A stretch of 59,308 nt of DNA. It comes from a virus. Location of the stretch: the IMG/VR virus record IMGVR_UViG_3300020472_000025, positions 1-59,308 of that record; one strand, written 5' to 3'. Positions 41,991-51,289 of this stretch are shown in pieces. A model generated the notes under the pieces. That model searched no databases. It had not been told where the DNA came from and worked only from the letters and a program-made list of their open reading frames with translations. Numbering within the stretch: position 1 is the first letter of the stretch; each line of letters begins with the position of its first letter. Made by a program: the position numbers and the translations under genes.

Positions 41991-42421
41991 ACGTTGGTGG
42001 TACGTTGGATTATCGTCTGATTGGATATACCTGGTCCCATATATGTAGTCGTTAGTTGGAATGCCGCTCCTGGAGTCGTTATTGTGTAGTCTCCTAGGGT
42101 GGATAGATCCAGTTGAGATGTTGTCTGGGGCGTTGTGTCTGTGGCTGAACCAAGTACGTCTACTGTACCCGCTGTTACGTTTGCGTCGGGTAATAGACTT
42201 GATCCATTGTGTGAAATTCCTGTGCCCGTTACTGAATATTGCCATCCTGTATTATAGTCAATAGAATTAATCGTCTCAGTCACTGTCGAGGTTGTCTCGG
42301 TGTGGCTCGTCATTGAGCCTTGGGTGAAGTTGGGGACCACGGGGACCGCCATCGCAGGTACAACACTTACAAGTGCAGTACCCACAGCAGTCACATATAG
42401 GGCAATCGTTTTCTTCATCAC
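41951..42421 (-). CDS. Secreted Thr/Ser-rich protein
   Basis: 156 aa on the minus strand. Signal peptide MMKKTIALYVTAVGTALVS with cleavage near AMA|VP, then a Thr/Ser-rich beta-prone protein (SHTETTSTVTETINSID, LDLSTLGDYTITTPG). No Cys. Its 3' end overlaps the signal-peptide region of the next gene by about 40 bp in the -1 frame. It is one of three consecutive exported proteins read away from hsp20. Confidence 0.7.
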   Translation of the reverse strand: MMKKTIALYVTAVGTALVSVVPAMAVPVVPNFTQGSMTSHTETTSTVTETINSIDYNTGWQYSVTGTGISHNGSSLLPDANVTAGTVDVLGSATDTTPQTTSQLDLSTLGDYTITTPGAAFQLTTTYMGPGISNQTIIQRTTNVTSVTDTTSIFSQ

Positions 42422-42430
42422 TATATATCA

Positions 42431-42952
42431 CTATCTTACGGTGAGTTCAGATACGAATTGCGTTGTTAATGTAGTACCTGCACCACCAGCAGAAGGAGCA
42501 GCATCACCAGTAGCAAATCCGTGAGCACTGGTAACGTTACCAGCTAGGTCTCCAGCAGATCCAGCAGCAGTAGAATACTGATTAGAGTATGCAGCAACAG
42601 CACCAGTAGAAGGTGCAGAACCTATAGCGTCCCCTGTAGTCAGACTAGTTGTGTAGCTGAATGCATTTCCAGCAGTCGTTTGTGTGGCATCTGGCACTAC
42701 AAACGTAGCAACGCCTGTATTACTTACAGCAGATATACCGCCAAGACTTGCACCAGCAGATCCACCAGACGGTGTTACTGTTGTTGTGACATTATTTCCT
42801 GATATACTAAACGTATTTCCAGATCTGGTAACAGATGTCGCAGCTGCGTCCACAGTTAACGCAGAACTTGTAGTCATACGGTGGTGTATATCGGCTCTTG
42901 CAACAGAGCCACTCATCAAAATCATACCGAAAAGCAAGAATACTTTTCTCAT
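42431..42952 (-). CDS. Secreted Ala/Gly/Thr-rich protein
   Basis: 173 aa on the minus strand, first gene of the divergent cluster. Signal peptide MRKVFLLFGMILMSGSVARA|DIHH. The rest is low-complexity beta-rich (SSALTVDAAATSVTRSGNTF, TTGDAIGSAPSTGAVAAYSN) and ends GQFVSELTVR-like (TTQFVSELTVR). Related signal-peptide proteins sit beside hsp20 in many cyanomyoviruses. Whether they go to the virion or the host envelope is unknown. Confidence 0.72.
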   Translation of the reverse strand: MRKVFLLFGMILMSGSVARADIHHRMTTSSALTVDAAATSVTRSGNTFSISGNNVTTTVTPSGGSAGASLGGISAVSNTGVATFVVPDATQTTAGNAFSYTTSLTTGDAIGSAPSTGAVAAYSNQYSTAAGSAGDLAGNVTSAHGFATGDAAPSAGGAGTTLTTQFVSELTVR

Positions 42953-43044
42953 GTGTTTATACCTAGGTGATTCTATTTAGCTGATTGAGACATGTTACAA
43001 ATGTACTATTCGGAAAGCACTACCCCTAGTATCAGGCCGATATG

Positions 43045-43078
43045 CTATAAATATATGTGGTTGCCTTCGGGGACCACA
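43045..43078 (+). promoter_or_regulatory. Late promoter and 5' UTR hairpin before hsp20
   Basis: CTATAAATA at 43045-43053 (also TGCTATAAA, an extended -10 form), then a hairpin at 43056-43078: TGTGGT/ACCACA with a TTCG tetraloop and one bulge. The hairpin would lie near the 5' end of the hsp20 mRNA, 33 bp ahead of the ATG, where it could stabilise the message. Confidence 0.6.
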
Positions 43079-43110
43079 CAAACAAACTCGCTTAGTAAAG
43101 GAGCATACCA

Positions 43111-43539
43111 ATGGGAAACCTAACACGTTATCGTGCGACAGATCTTCCACAGCTAATGGAAAAGATCAACAAGTATGGCATAGGATTAGATACATACTTT
43201 GATTCTTTCTTTAGTCAAGATCAATCGACAAACTACCCACCCTACAATTTGATTCATCTTAGTAATCATGAATCACGTTTGGAGGTCGCACTAGCAGGAT
43301 TTAAAAAGGATGAAGTCAAAGTGTATACCGAGTATGGTAAACTCTTTGTAGAAGGTAAGGTAGAAGAGAAAGAAGAACCAGAGTATGCTTACAGGGGACT
43401 CTCTAAGAGGAACTTCAGTAGGTCATGGCAACTCTCTGAGGATGTAGAGATCAAGCATGTTGATTTCGAAGATGGACTACTGAATGTCTTACTTGGTAAG
43501 ATAGTTCCTGAGCACCATGCAAGAAAAGACTATATGTGA
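43111..43539 (+). CDS. hsp20: Small heat-shock protein Hsp20
   Basis: 142 aa with AAAGGAG at about 43097. The alpha-crystallin domain spans about residues 45-130: PPYNLIHLSNHESRLEVALAG opens it, with LFVEGKVEEKEE and YRGLSKRNFSRSWQL following, and a GLLNVLL C-terminal strand. It holds unfolding proteins as an ATP-independent chaperone, presumably during late particle assembly. hsp20 is a cyanomyovirus core gene. No IxI tail is visible, which is unusual for host sHSPs. Confidence 0.93.
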   Translation: MGNLTRYRATDLPQLMEKINKYGIGLDTYFDSFFSQDQSTNYPPYNLIHLSNHESRLEVALAGFKKDEVKVYTEYGKLFVEGKVEEKEEPEYAYRGLSKRNFSRSWQLSEDVEIKHVDFEDGLLNVLLGKIVPEHHARKDYM

Positions 43540-43569
43540 TAGTATACATATAGTAACTACATATCCAGA

Positions 43570-43770
43570 GTGAAGTTCGAAGATTATTACAAAGAATTTT
43601 GTGAGGTTTTTGGTCATCCACTCTGGATGCTGCCAATGATGTGTATAGGATTCTTCCTTATGGTAGAAGTTATGCATACCAAATACCATATGGATGGTAC
43701 ACAGGATGCACATGGATTCTGTGGCAGGCAGGAATGGGTAAAAGAATTAATGGAGGAGGATGACTACTGA
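43570..43770 (+). CDS. Small membrane protein
   Basis: 66 aa from GTG 43570. Central hydrophobic stretch (PLWMLPMMCIGFFLMVEVM) flanked by acidic ends; His and Cys residues follow (TKYHMDGTQDAHGFCG). It overlaps the next gene by 11 bp. No recognised function. Confidence 0.5.
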   Translation: MKFEDYYKEFCEVFGHPLWMLPMMCIGFFLMVEVMHTKYHMDGTQDAHGFCGRQEWVKELMEEDDY

Positions 43771-44083
43771 ATCACAATTTACAGAAGTACCTGGTACTGA
43801 CGTATCAGATACTGCACCAGGACTAATTCCAGAATCATTTCCAGGAGGTGATCCACTATCAGAGATTCATCAGCATTTGCACGATCTAAATCAAAAGGTA
43901 GATCATTTATTAAAGTCAAGGGTGGAACTTCTATCTAAGATAGACCATCTACTTGAGCATGCACATCAACCATTGGAGGGTCACATAACCCTTCATCCAC
44001 CTGCTAAGGTGCCATCAGGGGAAGATGTATGGGACGGTGATCCTAACTGTGAAGATTGTATACCAGATCCCGATCTGATATAG
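43760..44083 (+). CDS. Hypothetical acidic protein with His-rich helix
   Basis: 107 aa with GGAGGAGG just before the ATG. Residues 33-70 form an amphipathic helix with regularly placed Leu/His (LSEIHQHLHDLNQKVDHLL), likely a short coiled coil. A CEDC motif near the end could bind metal. A terminator follows 22 bp after the stop. Confidence 0.6.
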   Translation: MTTESQFTEVPGTDVSDTAPGLIPESFPGGDPLSEIHQHLHDLNQKVDHLLKSRVELLSKIDHLLEHAHQPLEGHITLHPPAKVPSGEDVWDGDPNCEDCIPDPDLI

Positions 44084-44105
44084 AGCCTATATAAAACACA
44101 ACCGA

Positions 44106-44127
44106 AGAGACCTCAGGGTCTCTTTTT
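44106..44127 (+). terminator. Rho-independent terminator
   Basis: AGAGACC/GGTCTCT stem with a TCAG loop and TTTTT, closing the hsp20 unit before the gp43 operon. Confidence 0.88.
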
Positions 44128-44141
44128 GTTTGGAGACAAAA

Positions 44142-44384
44142 ATGAATATGTATGTTAATCTATGTCCAGCATACACTGAGAAGAGTGAGACTCTTACAGT
44201 GGACATTCCACCTGATCAGATGGATGAGTTTATGCAATATGTCCACATTCTATCTGAAGAGAAGAACATTAATGCCCGTCGAGCATTCACAGATTTAATT
44301 AAAGAATCGTACTACACACTAATGGAGAAAGATTATGAGCGTAAAGGTCGTAAGAATGCAAAACGGAGAGGACGTAATCGCTGA
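44142..44384 (+). CDS. Small hypothetical protein with basic tail
   Basis: 80 aa from ATG 44142 (TGGAGA at 44131-44136). N-terminal beta strand, acidic helix (DQMDEFMQYVHILSEEKN), then a strongly basic end KGRKNAKRRGRNR. It overlaps the following Sm-like gene by 50 bp. Role unknown. Confidence 0.55.
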   Translation: MNMYVNLCPAYTEKSETLTVDIPPDQMDEFMQYVHILSEEKNINARRAFTDLIKESYYTLMEKDYERKGRKNAKRRGRNR

Positions 44385-44709
44385 CGTTAAGGAGATGCGT
44401 CAGAGTGAGGAAGGTCCTGCTATGGCATATAAATTGGAATTTCCATATGCTTTAACTATCAAACCTAATGGAACGTTACTGTTGGAACAAGAACAGTCAC
44501 TTGATTTAGATGAGATTGACATAGAGTTTCAGACATATGTTCCATTGTCAAAGCACTCTTATATATTCATACCGATACCATCAGTGGCACTTATATATGA
44601 ACCACATGATAACCTCTTATCAAAGTACAACGAACTGTTAGAATCCAATGCTCAAACTAATACTACTGAAGACGAACTGCCAATTACACCTGTTGGGACA
44701 GCTGACTGA
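44335..44709 (+). CDS. Sm-like (LSm-fold) cyanophage protein 2
   Basis: 124 aa. Classic Sm1-like opening VKVVRMQNGEDVIADVKEM and a second strand group KLEFPYALTIKPNG, then IDIEFQTYVPLSKHSYIFIP and VALIYEP. It matches the general form of the Sm-like cyanophage protein whose structure has been solved. Directly upstream of DNA polymerase; a paralogous fold is encoded at 23958. It could act in RNA or protein binding; no ligand is evident. Confidence 0.65.
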   Translation: MSVKVVRMQNGEDVIADVKEMRQSEEGPAMAYKLEFPYALTIKPNGTLLLEQEQSLDLDEIDIEFQTYVPLSKHSYIFIPIPSVALIYEPHDNLLSKYNELLESNAQTNTTEDELPITPVGTAD

Positions 44710-44893
44710 GTTGGATGAAGAACCTAGTCTTCTCATAGAGAAATGTATGAAGGTGAATGATGATGGTTCATTAGAACCATACCCTAAGCATACAGACCAG
44801 AGAGATTTGTTCTTGACATCTGACCTACTCTTTACTATAATGGATCCATCTGCTACTATTGCAGATGCTTACAAGAAAGCGACTGGAGGTTGA
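44648..44893 (+). CDS. Small conserved protein before DNA polymerase
   Basis: Up to 81 aa; TTG 44693 or 44711 may be the true start because the conserved part begins LTELDEEPSLLIEKCM. DLFLTSDLLFTIMDPSATI follows. I recall the same short protein before gp43 in other cyanomyoviruses. It overlaps the Sm-like gene and gp43 (TGATG). Confidence 0.6.
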   Translation: MLKLILLKTNCQLHLLGQLTELDEEPSLLIEKCMKVNDDGSLEPYPKHTDQRDLFLTSDLLFTIMDPSATIADAYKKATGG

Positions 44894-47385
44894 TGGATTT
44901 TTATACGGACGTTCTTCTCCTTGGCGATGATATACTCTATAGAGGGTATGAAGGCCAAGAACCTGTCCAGTACAGGGAGAAGGTTCGACCTACCTTATAT
45001 TTTGTACCAGAGGATCAATCCAAAAAGTCAAAGTATAAGACTCTAGATGGACGTTATGCACACCCTAAGAAGTTCGATGGAGCTAGGGATGCTCGTAGTT
45101 TCATTGAGAAGTATGAGCATGTTGATGGTCTAGAGGTACATGGGTACGAACGGTTCGTGTATCAGTACATTGCTGAGAGATTCCCTGACGAGATCCGTTT
45201 TGATATGGATGCGATGAAGATCTTTACGATTGACATCGAAGTTGGATGTGATAATGGGTTCCCCTCTGTTGAGGAGTGCCGTGAGGAGGTGCTATGCATC
45301 ACCATGAAGGATGTTGTCTCCAAGAAAATTGTTACTTGGGGTAGCAGGGAATTTAATGCTCCCGATAACGTAGAGTATCGGGTCTTTTGGACGGAGCAGG
45401 AGTTGTTACAGGACTTCCATACGTGGTGGGTCAATAATACTCCCGATGTCATTACAGGTTGGAACTGTAATTTATATGACATCCCGTACATCTGTCGTCG
45501 CATGGAGCGGGTGCTAGGTGAGAAGTGGAAGAAGTCCCTCTCACCATGGAATAGAGTAGTAGATAGAGAGTTAGTCATTAGGGGTCGTAAGCAACTGGCA
45601 TATCAAATTGCTGGTGTTACGATCCTTGACTATCTTGATCTCTATCAGAAGTTTACTTATTCAGCACAAGCATCCTATCGACTTGATCATATTGCTAATG
45701 TGGAACTAGGACAACAGAAACTAGATCACAGTGAGTATGAGAACTTTAAAGCATTCTATACAAACGATTGGCAGAAGTTTGTAGAGTATAATATACTTGA
45801 CGTGGAACTTGTTGACCGTTTGGAAGACAAGATGAAACTAATTGAGTTAGCATTAACCTTATCTTATGACGCTAAGGTTAATCTGTCTGATGTTTATAGT
45901 CAGGTACGTATGTGGGACACTCTCATATATAATGACTTGACGAAGAGAAACATTGTTGTTCCACCAAAGATAAGTAGTAAAAAAGATGACCAGTATGCAG
46001 GAGCTTATGTTAAAGAACCTACACCAGGCATGTATGAATGGGTTGCGAGTTTTGATCTTAACTCCCTGTATCCTCATCTCATCATGCAGTACAACATCTC
46101 CCCAGAAACCCTCGTTGATAGAAGACATCCAACAGCCAGTGTTGATGGATTGCTTAGTAGAGAAGTCGGGATTACTGGAGATTACGCCGTGTGTGCCAAT
46201 GGAGCACAATACCGCAAGGACATCCACGGATTCCTCCCAGAAATGATGCAACGGATCTACGAAGACCGTACGATCTATAAGAAAAAGATGCTTAAGGCTA
46301 AGCAAGACTATGAGCACACCCCCACAACAGAACTCCAAAAGGACATTGCTAGATATAATAATATCCAGATGGCCAGAAAGATCCAACTTAACTCTGCCTA
46401 TGGTGCAATCGGTAACCAGTACTTCAGGTATTACAATCTTGCGAACGCTGAAGCCATCACCTTGTCAGGACAAGTCTCAATCCGATGGATAGAGAATAAA
46501 ATAAACCAGTACATGAATAAGGTACTTAAAACTGAGGAACATGATTATGTTATTGCTTCTGATACCGATTCCATTTATTTGCATATGGGTCCTTTGGTTA
46601 AAGCTGTATTCGAGGGCAGAGAGAAAAGCAGTGAGAGCACTCTTAGGTTCCTTAAAAAGGTGTGTGATGTGGAACTTGATAAGTATATCCAAAATTCTTA
46701 CCAAGAACTGGCTACCTATGTAAATGCTTATGATCAGAAGATGATCATGGCACGAGAGAATATTGCTGATAAGGGTATCTGGACTGCAAAGAAGAGGTAC
46801 ATCCTTAATGTATGGAATAGTGAGGGTGTTCAGTATGAGAAACCCAAACTAAAGATGATGGGTATAGAAGCAGTTAAGTCTTCTACACCTATGCCTTGTC
46901 GTTCAGCAATTAAAGAGACACTAGATCTTGTCATGACTGGTACTGAGGATCAGGTTCAGACATATGTGTCTACGTTTAGGAAGAAATTTGAGACACTACC
47001 GTTTGAGGACATAGCATTCCCACGTAGTTGTAACAATATACAAAAGTTCTCTTCCAGCAAAGACATCTATGGTAAGGGGTGTCCCATTCATGTACGTGGG
47101 TCACTATTATATAATTTTTATGTTAAGAAACATAAGATAGCACATAAGTTTCCACTCATTCAGGAGGGTGAGAAAATTAAGTACATGTATTTGAGAAAAC
47201 CAAATCGTATAGGAGAGAATGTCATCTCGTTCTTCCAAACTTTACCAAAAGAGTTTGAGCTTGACGGATCGATAGATTATGACTTACAATTTGAGAAGAG
47301 TTTTCTTGCACCAATCAAGGTTATCCTTGATGCTATAGGTTGGTCCCCTGAGAAACGTGTATCACTGGAGCATATTTTTGGATGA
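44893..47385 (+). CDS. 43: DNA polymerase gp43 (family B)
   Basis: 830 aa from ATG 44893 (T4: 898). 3'-5' exonuclease motif FTIDIEVG at about 111-118, with [13 protein letters not shown] as ExoIII. Polymerase motif [11 protein letters not shown] near 386, motif [15 protein letters not shown], and motif [11 protein letters not shown] near 555. The C-terminal SLEHIFG matches the clamp-binding tail type. The gene is continuous, with no intron, intein or split. Confidence 0.97.
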   Translation: MDFYTDVLLLGDDILYRGYEGQEPVQYREKVRPTLYFVPEDQSKKSKYKTLDGRYAHPKKFDGARDARSFIEKYEHVDGLEVHGYERFVYQYIAERFPDEIRFDMDAMKIFTIDIEVGCDNGFPSVEECREEVLCITMKDVVSKKIVTWGSREFNAPDNVEYRVFWTEQELLQDFHTWWVNNTPDVITGWNCNLYDIPYICRRMERVLGEKWKKSLSPWNRVVDRELVIRGRKQLAYQIAGVTILDYLDLYQKFTYSAQASYRLDHIANVELGQQKLDHSEYENFKAFYTNDWQKFVEYNILDVELVDRLEDKMKLIELALTLSYDAKVNLSDVYSQVRMWDTLIYNDLTKRNIVVPPKISSKKDDQYAGAYVKEPTPGMYEWVASFDLNSLYPHLIMQYNISPETLVDRRHPTASVDGLLSREVGITGDYAVCANGAQYRKDIHGFLPEMMQRIYEDRTIYKKKMLKAKQDYEHTPTTELQKDIARYNNIQMARKIQLNSAYGAIGNQYFRYYNLANAEAITLSGQVSIRWIENKINQYMNKVLKTEEHDYVIASDTDSIYLHMGPLVKAVFEGREKSSESTLRFLKKVCDVELDKYIQNSYQELATYVNAYDQKMIMARENIADKGIWTAKKRYILNVWNSEGVQYEKPKLKMMGIEAVKSSTPMPCRSAIKETLDLVMTGTEDQVQTYVSTFRKKFETLPFEDIAFPRSCNNIQKFSSSKDIYGKGCPIHVRGSLLYNFYVKKHKIAHKFPLIQEGEKIKYMYLRKPNRIGENVISFFQTLPKEFELDGSIDYDLQFEKSFLAPIKVILDAIGWSPEKRVSLEHIFG

Positions 47386-48401
47386 CAAATTCTTTTTTTG
47401 CAGACATCGCCAAGGAGATAGGTAATGAGTACGCTGGCGTTGTTTCTGATGGTGTTGCTGCTGGCGACACAAGTAATTTTATCGATACGGGTAGCTACCT
47501 CTTTAACGCTATTGTATCAGGAAGCATCTTTGGAGGTGTTCCAGGGAATAAGATCACAGCTATTGCAGGTGAGTCAAGTACTGGCAAAACATTTTTCTGC
47601 CTTGGTATGGTACAGCATTTTCTCCAATCTCATCCTGATGCTAATGTTGTTTATTTTGAGTCTGAAAGTGCTATATCTAAGGACATGATAGAGAGTCGGG
47701 GTATAGACTCTAGTCGTATGTTCTTATGTCCTGTTACTACAGTACAAGATTTCAGACAGCAAGCAATTAAGGCAGTAGATATACATTTATCCTATAAGAA
47801 AGAGGATCGTAAACCAGTAATGTTTGTACTGGATTCTCTTGGTATGTTGTCCACCACTAAGGAGGTACAGGACACACAGGATGGTAAGGATACTAGAGAT
47901 ATGACCAGAGCACAGGTTGTTAAGTCTATATTCAGGGTGCTGACACTCAAACTAGGTAAGGCAAACATCCCTATGATTGTAACCAACCATACTTATGATG
48001 TGGTGGGTGCTTATGTGCCAATGAAAGAAATGGGTGGTGGTAGTGGACTAAAGTATGCTGCTAGTACTATAATATACTTATCCAAATCCAAGGAGAAGGA
48101 TGGTACGGATGTCGTAGGCAACCTTATCAAGTGTGAGACTAAGAAGTCTCGATTCACCAAGGAAAATTCTAAAGTGCAGGTACGATTATTTTATGACGAA
48201 CGAGGTCTTGACAAGTATTACGGACTACTGGAACTGGGTGAGAGACATGGAGTCTTTGAGCGAGTCGGTAATCGCTATAAGATGGGTGGCTCTAATCTAT
48301 ATCCTAAGTCTATTCTGGCAGAACCAGAAAAACATTTTACTCCAGAAGTAATGCAAGCATTAGATGAAGTAGCAGCGAAGGAGTTCTCTTATGGTAGTTA
48401 G
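47382..48401 (+). CDS. uvsX: RecA-like recombinase UvsX
   Basis: 339 aa, overlapping gp43 by 4 bp (T4 UvsX: 391). Walker [10 protein letters not shown] (about 63-71), Walker [11 protein letters not shown], and the DNA-binding loop region SGLKYAAST. It forms filaments for strand exchange and recombination-dependent replication. A shorter C-terminus than T4 is usual in cyanophages. Partners UvsY, UvsW, gp46 and gp47 are all present. Confidence 0.96.
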   Translation: MTNSFFADIAKEIGNEYAGVVSDGVAAGDTSNFIDTGSYLFNAIVSGSIFGGVPGNKITAIAGESSTGKTFFCLGMVQHFLQSHPDANVVYFESESAISKDMIESRGIDSSRMFLCPVTTVQDFRQQAIKAVDIHLSYKKEDRKPVMFVLDSLGMLSTTKEVQDTQDGKDTRDMTRAQVVKSIFRVLTLKLGKANIPMIVTNHTYDVVGAYVPMKEMGGGSGLKYAASTIIYLSKSKEKDGTDVVGNLIKCETKKSRFTKENSKVQVRLFYDERGLDKYYGLLELGERHGVFERVGNRYKMGGSNLYPKSILAEPEKHFTPEVMQALDEVAAKEFSYGS

Positions 48402-48960
48402 TTTAAAGGATTTTGTTAAGGTATATCCTGGTGCCTTAGACACTAACCTGTGTCGTAACATCATTGATCTTGCATCTAAATCTGAACCAGAAAGATGGGA
48501 ACAGAAGGGTCGTCCACAGTGGAACATGTGGAACCTAACTATGATGGCAGAGGAAGAAAAGATAGAGGAATGGCAGAAGGTACATAACCAATTGGTTACT
48601 GCTATCAAGTCTACTGCTGAACAGTACATGACTGATGTACAGTGTAGAGACTATTGGCCACCTCAGAATGCATTAGAACAGATAAGACTAAAGCATTACG
48701 AATCAGAAAAGAATGATCGTTATGACTGGCATGTTGATGTGGGTAACCATGATAGTGCTAGACGTTTCCTTGCTATGTTCTTCTATCTGAATGATGTAGA
48801 CAAGGGTGGGCAGACCTACTTTAATAACATTAATTACAAAGTGAAAGCAAAGGAAGGATCTGTGCTATGCTTTCCACCTACATGGATGTTCCCTCACGAG
48901 GGGAAAGCACCCTTGTCAGGTGACAAGTGGATCGTAGGAACCTATCTACATTATCTCTAA
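48391..48960 (+). CDS. 2OG-Fe(II) oxygenase, prolyl-4-hydroxylase type
   Basis: 189 aa. Iron ligands appear complete: HVD in [10 protein letters not shown] (about 114-116) and distal His in FPHEGKAP (about 168); a Lys in SGDKW may hold 2-oxoglutarate. [19 protein letters not shown] is the usual double-stranded beta-helix core. T4-like cyanophages often carry several such enzymes. Lying between uvsX and gp41, the target may be DNA, RNA or a ribosomal/host protein; not resolvable here. Confidence 0.85.
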   Translation: MVVSLKDFVKVYPGALDTNLCRNIIDLASKSEPERWEQKGRPQWNMWNLTMMAEEEKIEEWQKVHNQLVTAIKSTAEQYMTDVQCRDYWPPQNALEQIRLKHYESEKNDRYDWHVDVGNHDSARRFLAMFFYLNDVDKGGQTYFNNINYKVKAKEGSVLCFPPTWMFPHEGKAPLSGDKWIVGTYLHYL

Positions 48961-50330
48961 TGCAAAAGATCGAGGAGATTACCCTAAGTAAACTTATCCT
49001 AGATGAGAATTACTGTAGGAAGACTCTACCTTTTATTCAGGAGGAGTACTTTGAGTCTATACATCACAGAACTATCTTCGATACAGTCAAGTTGTATGTT
49101 CAGGAGTATAATGCTATTCCAGAATCTACTGCTATTAAGATTGAGGTAGAGAAGAGAAGAGATCTCAGTGAAGAGATCATGCAGGAGATCGATGATTTTC
49201 TTAATGATAAGTTAGATCATGATCAGTATAATGAAGAGTGGTTGTTAGATACCACAGAGAAGTGGTGTAAAGAACGTGCTATCTATCTGGCATTGATGGA
49301 TAGTATTAAGATTGCTGACGGTCAGGATAAGACTCGTACCAAAGATGCCATACCACATATTATGTCAGAAGCATTAGGTACATGCTTTGATGAGACTGTT
49401 GGTCATGATTACATAAAGGATGCTGAAGAACGTTATGACTTCTATCACACGGTTGAGGACAAGACCCCGTTCGACTTGGAATATTTTAACAAGATTACGA
49501 AGGGTGGACTACCTAATAAGACTCTTAATATCGCTCTTGCTGGTACAGGTGTTGGTAAGTCTTTGTTTATGTGTCACTGTGCTAGTGCCTCCCTCCTCAG
49601 GGGACGTAATGTATTGTATATTACTCTTGAGATGGCTGAAGAAAAGATTGCAGAGAGAATTGATGCCAACCTCCTGAATCTACCCATCCAACAACTGTCT
49701 GATCCTCTGTTTAGTAAAGCAGATTTTCGTAAGAAGATAGACAAGTTAAATAAGAAGACCCAAGGTCGTTTGGTTATCAAGGAGTACCCAACTGCATCGG
49801 CACACGTCGGTCACTTTAAAGCACTCCTGAATGAGTTAGCAATGAAGAAAGGATTTAGTCCTGATATAATCTTCATAGACTATCTCAACATATGCTCATC
49901 CTCTCGCTACAAGAACTCAATTGTTAATTCATACACGTTCGTTAAAGCTATTGCTGAAGAACTTAGGGGACTGGCTGTCGAAGCAAACGTCCCGATTGTT
50001 AGTGCTACTCAAACTACTCGTTCTGGTTACGGTTCTAGCGATGTTGACCTTACCGACACATCTGAGTCTTTCGGACTCCCTGCTACTGCTGACCTTATGT
50101 TCGCTCTCATATCTACTGAGGAGTTGGAAGCGATAAATCAAATAATGGTGAAGCAGTTAAAGAATAGATACAATGATCCTACAGTTCATAAGAGATTTTG
50201 TATAGGTATTGACAGAGCGAAGATGAGGCTGTATGATTGTGAACAGGCAACACTCGCTGATCCTGGCAAAGAGGAAGAGGTCGTAGAGATCAAACCCAGT
50301 AAAAACAAATTCGATTCCTTTAAGGTATGA
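48960..50330 (+). CDS. 41: Replicative helicase gp41 (DnaB type)
   Basis: 456 aa from ATG 48960 (T4: 475). N-terminal helical domain, then the RecA-type motor: Walker A AGTGVGKSLF (about 194-203), YITLEMAEEKI, Walker B DIIFIDYLN, and SATQTTRSGY. It unwinds the fork ahead of gp43 with primase gp61, which is not in this window. Starts within the preceding stop (TAATG). Confidence 0.95.
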   Translation: MQKIEEITLSKLILDENYCRKTLPFIQEEYFESIHHRTIFDTVKLYVQEYNAIPESTAIKIEVEKRRDLSEEIMQEIDDFLNDKLDHDQYNEEWLLDTTEKWCKERAIYLALMDSIKIADGQDKTRTKDAIPHIMSEALGTCFDETVGHDYIKDAEERYDFYHTVEDKTPFDLEYFNKITKGGLPNKTLNIALAGTGVGKSLFMCHCASASLLRGRNVLYITLEMAEEKIAERIDANLLNLPIQQLSDPLFSKADFRKKIDKLNKKTQGRLVIKEYPTASAHVGHFKALLNELAMKKGFSPDIIFIDYLNICSSSRYKNSIVNSYTFVKAIAEELRGLAVEANVPIVSATQTTRSGYGSSDVDLTDTSESFGLPATADLMFALISTEELEAINQIMVKQLKNRYNDPTVHKRFCIGIDRAKMRLYDCEQATLADPGKEEEVVEIKPSKNKFDSFKV

Positions 50331-51004
50331 CTAAGAAAGCAAGAAATCCAAATCAACAACCATTAGGTTCTGCTAATGTGAATTTTGATCCAGCATCTAC
50401 AGACAATGTAACTAAGATTGCTGAGGACTTTAATGATAAGGTTCAGGATCAGAAGGATGAGATGAAGGAGGGTGCTGAGAAGATCAAAGATGATACTCCC
50501 ACCACTCCAGAAGAACTCATCAATAAGAAAGGGTTCTCTGCATGGCAGGCAGCAGAGAAGGTTAAGGCAAAGAGAAGGGAAGAACATGATCAGAAGAAGT
50601 TCCAGATAGATCTGGATAAGTACATGCACTTCTGTGACATGACGTGCTCAGAACCTAGTAAGGATAGAGCACAGTATCTTGATCGTCTTAATCAATTATA
50701 TGATCAGGGATGTAATGTATCTCTTTTAGATACTGCATCACAAGGATTGACTGCTGAAGCAGGTGAGTTCTGTGAGATCGTTAAGAAGATTAAGTATCAA
50801 GGTAAACCATATAATGATGCTAACAGAGAACATCTAGTTAAAGAGTTGGGTGATATACTATGGTATGCATCCCAAGCAGCTAGAGCATTGGACATCCGAT
50901 TGGATGAAGTGTTCTATGCTAACACCCTCAAGCTTGCTTCTAGATATCCTAGTGGTGAGTTTAATATTGAGGACTCTGAAAACCGCAAACCTGGTGACAT
51001 CTAA
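50327..51004 (+). CDS. mazG: MazG-like nucleotide pyrophosphohydrolase
   Basis: 225 aa. The C-terminal domain (about 135-215) has the all-alpha NTP-PPase acidic pattern AEAGEFCEIVKK...VKELGDILWYASQAA. A roughly 130-residue N-terminal region with Lys-rich helices is added. MazG enzymes hydrolyse dNTPs or the alarmone ppGpp-type nucleotides; cyanophage MazG is thought to tune host metabolism or favour dGTP/dCTP breakdown. Substrate here is unproven. Confidence 0.75.
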   Translation: MTKKARNPNQQPLGSANVNFDPASTDNVTKIAEDFNDKVQDQKDEMKEGAEKIKDDTPTTPEELINKKGFSAWQAAEKVKAKRREEHDQKKFQIDLDKYMHFCDMTCSEPSKDRAQYLDRLNQLYDQGCNVSLLDTASQGLTAEAGEFCEIVKKIKYQGKPYNDANREHLVKELGDILWYASQAARALDIRLDEVFYANTLKLASRYPSGEFNIEDSENRKPGDI

Positions 51005-51090
51005 TGCATCTTATTCTACCTATCATCTGCATTTTTCTTATCTGTTTGGTGATAGTTTACTCCGTTATACAAAAGTACAATCCACATTGA
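51004..51090 (+). CDS. Membrane micro-peptide (28 aa)
   Basis: ATG 51004 in the mazG stop (TAATG). One hydrophobic run LILPIICIFLICLVIVYSVI and a short polar end. The next gene starts 1 bp after its stop. Very short, supported by overlap and by hydrophobic composition only. Confidence 0.35.
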   Translation: MHLILPIICIFLICLVIVYSVIQKYNPH

Positions 51091-51091
51091 C

Positions 51092-51289
51092 ATGACATTA
51101 TCAAATTCAGTAGAATATTCTCTAAGAGAAGCACAAGACGCACTTCGTAATGCTCTAGCATTTTCAGCACGTAGTGAGAAACCATATGTTAGTAAGCACA
51201 TTGCTGATATGCTTTCTAACATTGAGAACCTCTGTGACATCACAGATCTTTTAGACAAGGTGGAGGAAGCACGTGAACTTACCGATTAA
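51092..51289 (+). CDS. Small helical protein (65 aa)
   Basis: VEYSLREAQDALRNALAFSARSE and HIADMLSNIENLCDI form two helices. Short proteins of this kind follow gp41 and mazG in many cyanomyoviruses. Overlaps the next ORF by 17 bp. Function unknown. Confidence 0.55.
   Translation: MTLSNSVEYSLREAQDALRNALAFSARSEKPYVSKHIADMLSNIENLCDITDLLDKVEEARELTD

Noticed and set aside
41991-42245. N-terminal extension of the minus-strand secreted protein back to ATG 42245
   Set aside because: The 85 residues are Arg/His-rich and antiphase to the well-formed upstream secreted gene, and the signal peptide would sit mid-protein. It reads as a shadow frame.
45859-46386. 175-aa minus-strand ORF in the DNA polymerase gene
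   Set aside because: It lies wholly antisense to conserved polymerase motifs A and B, with no promoter or start context.
44893-47385. Search for an intein, intron or split in gp43 (and in gp17 and uvsX)
   Set aside because: All three genes are single, uninterrupted frames with motifs at normal spacing.
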